A stretch of DNA of 64,000 bases from NCBI GenBank assembly GCA_026874595.1, contig CM049315.1, positions 68,705,916-68,769,915 on the forward strand, given 5' to 3'. Both the position numbers and the translations under genes were made by a program. The DNA is from Sipunculus nudus (Eukaryota > Annelida > Sipuncula > Golfingiida > Sipunculidae). Below, piece after piece: positions 55,854-64,000 of the stretch (positions are counted from its first letter, which is position 1; each line of letters begins with the position of its first letter). A model generated the notes under the pieces. The model had not been told where the DNA came from. It worked only from the letters and a program-made list of their open reading frames with translations, and made no database searches.

Positions 55854-56144
55854 CCGCGCCATGACACATTTAGTTTTGAATGAGAAGTATCGCTTCACGT
55901 GAATCGGTGCCACAGTGATGAAAGGAGGTAATAAATGTAATTATTTTTGTGAAACAACAGTTCTTCTTCGATATTAAGCACATATAATACGACTTTATAT
56001 GCCTGTGATGCCAAATAATACCAGACAGTAAATATTTTGATCCGACCCTTAGAATGGGCGTTCTGTTGTGACTGCCATCATGACTCCAGGCCCTATCAGT
56101 TTATTTCCGAAGGCCTGAATGTCATGTTGTCATGGCTACCCTGT

Positions 56145-59100
56145 ACGCAGTTAGAGCCCTGCAGTTTCAACAAGTATACTATAAGACAACACCTACCATG
56201 TTTTTTAATTATAGGTTACTACGATATCAGTGCAACAGGATAGGTGAGCGCTGCACATTTCCAAGTTAAGGTTACCTGCTCAATATAATTGCCTACTGAG
56301 TGGTGCTCAGTGGTGCGATCACCACCGCGCCCCATGCTTCAGACCGTTTCCACATCAATCCCAACACATGGGCCTTGGGAATCCATAAATTAGCAAATAA
56401 AGATCAGAATCGGATTCTGCGACCCAAAAAAACCTGAAAATGTTGTATTATTTTTATACCATTTAATTAATTAAGCTTGGTGGATTCTAGGACTTCTTGT
56501 GGCCATTTTTGGATATTCCCAAATTTTACTACTTTCTCCCAGTAGAATGTCTAAGGACTTTTCATATGTTCAGAAGCATATCTTTAGGGGTACAAAACAA
56601 ATGGGATAGCTTTTGTTGCAATTCATGAGAGGTCATGTTACCACATGACTGTACCTCGAGGACGCACGCGGGCTCCCACAGACGCCATTTGCTTCAATGG
56701 TTGATAAAAAAGCAGATGCATGAAGAGCTGCATAAACCGGTATAGCGAAGACTATGAAGAAGATAGATTTAGATTATTTTATAAGATAGTATCATCTATA
56801 TGTTTATAAAGTCAACCACACCAGACAGCATGATCCTGTATTCCACTTTCAAAGAAAGAAAAAGAAAACATATATATCAATATATCGAATGTTTCCGAAT
56901 ACCCTTCAAAACACGTTTTTAGTTTGGATACTGTATGCGTTCTCTGAGGGGTATCTAAAGTCAAACTTACAATGCCGATCGGCCTTGAGGTCCTGGATCG
57001 TTATGAACGTATTTCTCTGTATCAAGTTTAATACACTTTAAATCCCATAACAAAACCATTTATTTTCGCTAAAGTAGTCGCAATACAAATAATCCCTATT
57101 GAAAAATTAAGAAATGGTTATTTATAACTGACCCAGAATGTAGATTGCTTCACCTATAATTATGACCTGAAGACCTTTAAATCAACATCAAAATAGTTAT
57201 TATTACTCTGAGAATCAATTCATTTGTAGCTATGATGCTATTCATGTAATTACACCGTGCACACATTGTATTTCCCCGAGCGATACATTCCTTTGTACAT
57301 CTAGAAGTGTTTTAACACCATAGGAATGTAACTTTAAGAGTATGTCACCACCTGCAAGAAAGGTATTTACCATGTTGAATTCGAGAACTAACTTAAATTT
57401 TCTTTCCTTCAAATAAAATGATTCAAATGATCTGCAGCATCTAAAATAACGTTAATTTAATATCCCCAACAATATAGCATACAATTTATATAATTTATAT
57501 ATATTAACTTATAAAACAAAGTTACATTCCGTCAATAGGCTCAAGAGACCTTACCGTTAATAGCAAATTCTGGTCTGCTTGAGTTCTTATTTTTGATGGT
57601 CACATTAAAACCGAAAATGCGGATGCATTATTTTTAGAGGCTTCACGCATGTAGAGGTCAAGATCGAAGTCAGGATATCTGCCCTGAGCCCGTCCTGCCC
57701 TTCTCGGTCCACCAGGGAAACCAGAGGAAGGATCGGCATTCTAAATGCCAAAGACACTGATTCAGTGGCTAAGAGGCTGCTTGGGGACATTGGCAGTCAT
57801 AGAAATCCAACGAGGGAATTACAATGTATGAGCTAGGATGTGCTGCAGGATTTTTACTAGAAAGGAGGCACACCAATAAGGACAGGGTGAGATTGAAGGC
57901 TGCTCTCCCGGTCATGTGCACCGAATAACCAACAGTTTCAAGACGAAATAAGGTGTACATACATTGTCACTGAATTTCCGCCCTCGTCTGATGCTGTCTT
58001 GAGGTGTGTAATAGGAGCCAGATACACACTAGTTAAAATGCGGTGCAATATATTGCGCCACACATTTCTTGAAGCATCGATTGCCAAATTTTCTTGAAAC
58101 ATGGCCGACCGGCCGTTAAACCAAAGCTCTCCTAAACAATACCGTGAAAATGTCCGTCCGCCTGCACTCATTAATGTCGGGTGCCTGCCCGATAGATCAG
58201 CACGCTGATTGTGTGACTAGGGCTTCCGAAACGGTATAATTAACTGTTTTATATCTTCTCTGTTTCCTTCATCCTACCAAAACAAAATTATGCACATATA
58301 TCCAACTTGATAATGCACTTCTTTACTGCGATGTATATGTGTGTGTATGTGTGTGTGTGTCATGACTATGAAATCGTGATCCCAAACCGTAATGAATTAA
58401 CGGGCAATAAGCCAGACCTGTAATGAATGAATGGTTTATAGGCACAAGTCCTAGTGAATGAACGAGTAATATATCAGAGCTGTAGAGACTTAACTAGACA
58501 CAAGACGTTTTGTATTTTGATAAGCCTGTGTAATCGCGAAAGTTCAAAATGCATATTACCACAGGACTTCATTGCGAGGTAACCTATCGCGCATAATTTA
58601 ATAATGTATTCAGTAGCTACACAGAAAACCATGTTGACCCCTAATCATGGTAGGCTCTCATGAGTCACTGTTCTTACCTCGTCAGAAGGTATGTGCGAGA
58701 CAGATATTTTGAAACGTAACTAGGGCTATCAAAGTACAGCCACCATGTTGTATAATATCTTCTAAATGATTAAAGGGACATAATCAGGAGCTTAATTATG
58801 GCTAGTCTTTCACACTATCAGTTCAGTTTTGCTTTATACAAATGTTTCCCAGCAAAACCATGCCAGCACACGCTATTATTTCCTCGCATACGGCTGTTTA
58901 ACACCATGTTATGGCTCTGCTTGTTAGTAAACACAAACCGGTTACCATAACAAGGCTGCGTGACCGGCGGCCCGATTAAGAGGGACAACACGCTGTTTCA
59001 GCCAGCAGAAACATGTATTGCATTTTTTGGGCCAAGTCATTCCGGGCATCTCCTGATTGACACGTGTTCGACGATAGACTCGGCCCAACGCGATGTTTTT

Positions 59101-62100
59101 CATCACCTTTCATCGCGCCCGGTCCACTGGTTTTAACATTTGTTTACAGGAGAAAGGAAACGGTTTCAGGGCAATATTTTGGCAGGTAAAGATTTATTTT
59201 AATGGGAAGAAACTATTTTTCGTGTTAACTCAGCATGCTTTATAGGTGATTGGGTGCCTTTCAGACGTGTTACCTCTGTTGTGTTATGACGGCATATAGC
59301 CGTGTATGCCGGATATCCCGGGGAACTTTTTCAGTAATCATATAATACGTGACACCGGATGGGGGCCACTCAGTTTAGTCCATATCATGTTGCATAATAA
59401 TGTAAAGTGCTGCGAATTTATTTGTTACTCAAGTGATTAACTACAGAACAACCTCAGGCGTATAAGCGAAAACCAAATATGGTAATGACTGTTGATGTCG
59501 GGATCTCAAAGAAACAACGGCTATTTTATATATGTTGTTATAATAGTTCAAGAAATGTTACTTCACGATATGCTCATTATAAGAGAATATGTTATTTGAA
59601 CGACATACATAACGTCTAACGATGATACGAGTTGATATACGCAATACGCATCTGTATAGATCTATTACTAGCAAGTACGATATAATATTTGTCTCCAGGG
59701 TTTTTTTTAGCCATGTTGGCCGACTGGTCTGGTGTCGTGGTGGACGTGACGACAGATGATAGTCCGCCGTGTAGTGTCGTGATGGACTCGATAAGTGCAC
59801 CACCCTTAGGACAACCAAGAAGACAGAAACATCATAGGCGAGGCATACAATTTTTGTTCTAAGTCGCTTCAGACTTAAAGCCTGGGTGAGCCCCGCCCAA
59901 TCTCCACCTTGGTTGTTGCTTTGCATCAGACACAGATAAACATGTGTTCAGTAATACTAGAAATACGCATCCCAAGCAATCACTGGATGTTCCCCCAAGT
60001 TGAAAGAAACTGAACAATAATAGCGAATTTGCCATGGAGTGAAGTGTACCTTTGAAAATTGGTTCAAGGTAAAAAATAAATATTTTGTGCATGTTTTTCA
60101 CCTGTGATTATATTACTCCAGATCCAGCGCAATCGCTCGTAAAAATAAGGCGGAAAAATCTTGTTGATTATTCGCACTGGGACATATGCCAATGCCAAAG
60201 AAAGAGTTGAAAAATATAATTCCAGACTTGTTTTATCAACTTATTTATTTTACATGGATTGTATAATAGTTATAATCACTGATGTTAGAGAATCTCCATG
60301 GCACAGATCAAGGCGTTCGAAAGTAGAGGAGAAAAGAGGACCATGAGAAGAACCGCAAGTACAACCCTCTGTCATAACCACCCCGGGTATCGGACCCGAC
60401 TCACTGTGGCAGGTAATGGGCTAAACTGTGCTCAGTATCACAGGGGAAAAGTTGTGTTTTAAACTCGCTGTGTCTCTGGATTAAGACATTTATCTTTAGT
60501 GTTACAATTTCACAGAAAATGAAAGAATATAGTTTTAAAACAATACTGATATTCTGGAAAAAGGTGACAAAATGCTGATAAAGTTTGTTTGGATACATTC
60601 TTCTTTCCCTTGAAATGTTATATATTTTAAGGCAGAATAGTAATTTGTTGCAGGATAATAATTTTGACTGTCACACATCGAACACTCACATACGTCCAAC
60701 CTGCTGTCCAGTAAAGGTGATAATACCAGACAGACCACACGTATAGACAAAGACATTATTGACCCGTTGAATTAATGACAACTTAACTATCGGAAATCTA
60801 ACCACTTTGTTAAGAGTTACAGTATACCACTGCTAGCTCTGGCAATTTACAGGCTTAATTTCAAAATCATTTATGCAAGTACACCACTTAATATACATGA
60901 CGAAATGGAAGATATACACTACGCATGGGCTCAAAGATGAAAGACCAACATGTCTATACATTAAAAAAGTGACCGTGGTTTATTATCCTGTCCACAAGAA
61001 AGACCTCCTGTTTGACAGGTATGTTCAGCTTCAAGCATTGCTAATACAATAAAAAAAGTGATGAGTAATTATATTTTATTCAGAACATGAATATCGCGTT
61101 AATGTGATTTATATATATGTACACGTCAAAATATACTTAAGCAAGCCTTGCATATACGAATGGACTGCTCAATTGCTTTTTTAGTTAGTGGTTAATGTGC
61201 AGAAGTCCCTGCAGCTACGTATGATTATACACTCTATACACAAATGTGCATATTTCTATTGATTAATGTTCAATACATCTATGTACATTGACTATTAGAC
61301 CGTTGTAAACCATTACTGTCCCATTCAATGCATGTTTTGCAACCAGGAAGTGCTGATATGTACATACACTTACAGACCCGCTGAATTATATATGATTGCC
61401 GCAAAATACAAGATGGTTTTACATGGCTGTATGTGCATTATTTCTCTCTGGACAGGGTATAGATGTTACCGGTGCTTCGTACCTGCCAGAATGGTCAATT
61501 GAGATAACAGGCCTTTCAACATACAAAGTAATGTGAACACTGGTATGTTTCAACAATAGGCATTATTTTTATTCCCTTTCCTTTCTAAGAGTAACAGATC
61601 GTTTCGGGCTATAAACTCAATTGACCCTTCAGGGGCCGGTGACGCAACAGACTTAGGAAAATGTAAAAAAAAACAGCTTTTGCTTCATCGTCGACGGCTA
61701 CTGCAAGCCTTGTCAATGACGAACAATGCCGCAGCACGGACTTCTCTCTGGCGCTTGTTTATTTTATTTAAAGGAATAACTTATGCCAGGAGATCATAAA
61801 AAATAGGAATGTATTAAACATAATATATGAGTTCATATAAACGAATTTTGAAGGCACTATTTCAAATATTTTAATATCTCAATCTTCCATCTTTTATATA
61901 AAGACTATATACGAGACGCACGGGATTTCTTTATAACAAAGTGACAGATCATTTACAAAACAGAATATACATATCTAACCCAGTCCAGACTAAAATCTTT
62001 CTAAGGTATATTTTCACTCCAACTAAAGTTCACAAGACTTTGTTGTTGTTACTGAATCTGTAAAGTTTACTTGAATAAACTGTTTTAAAAGTAGTGGGAT

Positions 62101-62783
62101 AATTCCTAAAATTAGAATGTTTACTTCTTGAATAAACCCTTTAAATAAATACGTATTATATAAATAAATACGTATTATATATTATTTAATGTATCTTTAA
62201 GTAAATGAAAATGACCGTATATCTCGAATATCTTTTTAAGTAGCTTCTAGTATTATTAAAAGTAAAACTATATTAAACATAAGATAGTGTCAGAGCTGTT
62301 GGATTTTAGTTGTTGCACTAATCAAGAAAGAATTCCAGAACAAAGGCTATGGATGGGAATATGATGTATATTGTAATGAGTAGGTCAATGAACTGTAGAT
62401 GGGAATGTCTGTTGATTGTGGCCGGAGTTTACAGTTTGATAAGATTAATAATTTCATACCGAATCTCCCTTCCTCTTTCAATTTTTACATCAACAGGCCT
62501 CATAATACCCAGGGAACTTAACCCGTAGTAAGAAATTTGAGCGAAGATCTGAGTCTAAATTAGTTTTGTTTTTGTGTGTCTGTATGTGATCGAAATGGGT
62601 CTTTCAACGTCGAAATTCCTCTGCCCTATCCATCCGGTGGTGCAACAGCCTCAAACATTTTTATACAATCAACTATACATTAATGGCCTCACTGGTGTAA
62701 TGCAGGCCACATGTGACATCATATCGATCAGCTCATCGTCTGTAATGGTCCTCCTAGATTTTCGTAAGATTCAGCCGCTGAAA
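56145..62783. other. Non-coding duplicated stretch (copy 2)
   Basis: Homologous to 3858-4884 and 10771-16290. No gene is supported apart from the exon relic at 56640-56691. The LINE-free site is at 57165/57188; the 22 bp at 57166-57187 are those lost in copy 1. The ORF 57938-58171 matches 11522-11755 with about nine residue changes in 77 and looks neutral. Confidence 0.6.
56640..56691 (-). pseudogene. Relic of a discoidin-domain exon (copy 2)
   Basis: Same sequence and same damage as 4340-4403, so the decay predates the split of copies 1 and 2. Confidence 0.5.
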
Positions 62784-62942
62784 TCAGACTTTGCACCCGT
62801 ACAACTAAAAACGAACACACACTTGACCAATGGTACCGATGCACTTGTAGGACTCAATCCACACGCGAAGATATCGTGCCTTGATGGGAACTGGCAGGGC
62901 AACCTTTACTACGCTTGTAGCATTCACATTACCGTCAAACAC
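62784..62942 (-). pseudogene. F5/8 type C last exon, copy 2, with nonsense codon
   Basis: Aligns over its full length with 16291-16449, with the same acceptor. At 62805-62807 the minus strand reads TAG where copy 1 reads GAG (Glu of RFELYGC), ending the domain eight residues early and removing its closing Cys. Other changes are few (TRFLRV versus ARYLRV). The upstream exon in this copy is also broken. Confidence 0.75.
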
Positions 62943-63306
62943 CTGAAATAATGCACAACTTATGCCCGATGCATGACTTGATTTAACATATTTTAACATT
63001 TATTTCATATTAGTGGTATGAGTGGTTAATAAATTCCTTTTACTTGCTGGTGTTACATGTTCACAAATTAATTGGGACTGGAGCAGAAATTATTATATAA
63101 CAATGCAGAGCTACATTGTATACGGGAAACAAACATAAAAGCATTTTTTACCCTTTTATTCAGTTTGGCACATCTTATGTGTGCCATCAGTGTTACTTTC
63201 CGTTGCAATATTAATCCATTTATCCCAGAACTGCCAGGTTTTCCAAATTTCCTTGCTTCAGAAGAGCGACATATCTTTTCCTCATTTAGTACTACTTGTA
63301 CATATT

Positions 63307-63307
63307 T

Positions 63308-63371
<64 letters not shown>
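63307..63371. repeat. (TA)n microsatellite, expanded in copy 2
   Basis: Copy 1 has only a short interrupted TA/CA stretch at the same place (about 16811-16840). Confidence 0.95.
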
Positions 63372-63372
<1 letters not shown>

Positions 63373-63441
63373 ATATTATCGGGAGGGCTGATGTATTCAT
63401 AAAAGTGTTGCGTATTTTTTAGACTGTAAAAGTGTCATAAC

Positions 63442-63536
63442 CTTTTTCTCTCCATTGATAAGGTAGGTGTTCCGTCATCACCATAACCAAGACTGAAACT
63501 TTGGACCCAGTATTTGCGGGATGAATGTTCCACACC
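63442..63536 (-). pseudogene. F5/8 type C middle exon, copy 2, with 10 bp deletion
   Basis: 95 bp versus 105 bp in copy 1 (16908-17012). Ten bases within the DDGMKW-coding part are missing, which shifts the frame. Splice sites are kept. Together with the nonsense codon at 62805 this makes the copy 2 gene non-functional as read. Confidence 0.75.
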
Positions 63537-64000
63537 CTACAATGTATAAATGAAACTCTTTACAACAGACAGTAAATGGTAGCAAGATCAGCTGACACGA
63601 CCAGTAACATCGTCAAGCAGGCAGGTTCAGAGGGACCATTTATTTGTTGGTGAGGGACTTTTGCATCATATGAAACATTTGCTTCCAAGAAGCCACTGAC
63701 TACTGTATACTACTTTATAATCAATATTTTCTGTTCACTACGTCGTCAAAGTAGCGGTGGAGGAGGTACAATCTTAACTTGACAGTAGTTTTTTTTCCTT
63801 CCTGCATATATGTGGCGTAGGTATCCAGGATATTGGACCCCCCACTTCAAAGGTCTCAGAGTAAAATCTAGAGCCTCCATCCCACCCCGTATAAAATCAT
63901 ATAATGTGTTCGTGATAAGGAAACGAATATACATTGGGACAGAATCATTATAGTATCATGGAATTAAGCAAAACATTGAAAGTGAAAACAATCAGTGAAT

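Larger units (their letters stand above)
53372..56144. other. 2.8 kb block present only in copy 2
   Basis: Copy 1 passes directly from the left flank to the right flank (about 3857/3858). The 10-mer ACCCTGTACG stands at both edges (53358-53367 region and 56139-56148 region). This fits either deletion from copy 1 between short repeats or insertion into copy 2 with a 10 bp duplication. It contains the foldback element 53717-55853, a C run near 54775-54786 and a small minus-strand ORF (53265-53525 spans its left edge). No recognisable protein. Confidence 0.75.
49652..64000. repeat. Large duplicated segment, copy 2
   Basis: Second copy of the segment at 1-17480, same orientation. It lacks the LINE (empty site at 57165-57188) and has an extra block at about 53372-56144. 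Its (TA)n tract near 63310-63371 is expanded, where copy 1 has only a short interrupted stretch near 16811-16840. The discoidin exons of this copy carry disabling changes that copy 1 does not have. Homology runs to the window end. Confidence 0.95.

Noticed and set aside
53372-56144. Reading the whole copy 2 block as one transposon with a 10 bp TSD
   Set aside because: Inverted repeats are found only around 53717-55853, not at the block edges, so the edges are not transposon ends.
1-64000. CRISPR arrays, bacterial operons, Shine-Dalgarno sites, replication origins
   Set aside because: None seen; the sequence is eukaryotic in structure.

Overview
This is AT-rich animal DNA with no bacterial features. 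There are no operons or Shine-Dalgarno sites; instead there are GT/AG-bounded exons, long (TA)n tracts and layers of transposable elements (TEs). The mix of L1-like LINEs, Ty3/gypsy elements, a DIRS/Ngaro-like relic, an XPG-nuclease DNA transposon and discoidin (F5/8 type C) exons fits a lophotrochozoan, most likely a mollusc. The taxon is an inference.

Layout. Bases 1-17480 and 49652-64000 are two close copies of one segment, either a segmental duplication with a period near 50 kb or two uncollapsed haplotypes. Copy 1 carries a nearly full-length L1-like LINE (4885-10770) that copy 2 lacks. Copy 2 carries a block of about 2.8 kb (53372-56144) that copy 1 lacks. An older third copy of part of the unit lies at 31468-32251 and resumes at 36578, split by a 4.3 kb TIR-bounded insertion (32252-36577) that contains a DIRS-like relic.

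The unique middle part is a nest of TEs. A Ty3/gypsy element on the minus strand (19225-31014) is interrupted by a 7.3 kb DNA transposon (21151-28473) and by an 819 bp TIR element (20008-20826). The 7.3 kb transposon has inverted ends, a 3 bp target duplication and a gene of about 1600 codons with zinc-finger-like repeats, an XPG/FEN-like nuclease signature and a CXC-like cysteine tail. I place it tentatively in the Academ superfamily; it is the most interesting object here. Further right are two tRNA-like repeats (one inside long inverted repeats), a hairpin MITE, a degraded L1-like LINE (41940-44618), the 5' half of another gypsy element with an SGNH-hydrolase-like ORF upstream of gag (45281-48519), and a minus-strand LINE 5' end (48520-49728).

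The host gene signal is on the minus strand: a secreted Cys-rich exon (40244-40537) and three discoidin-domain exons (31468-31706, 16908-17012, 16291-16449). The last three join in phase into one F5/8 C domain, with the nested TEs lying in an intron. The copy 2 versions of two of these exons are broken by a 10 bp deletion and a nonsense codon. Almost every other long ORF is a TE fragment or a shadow.
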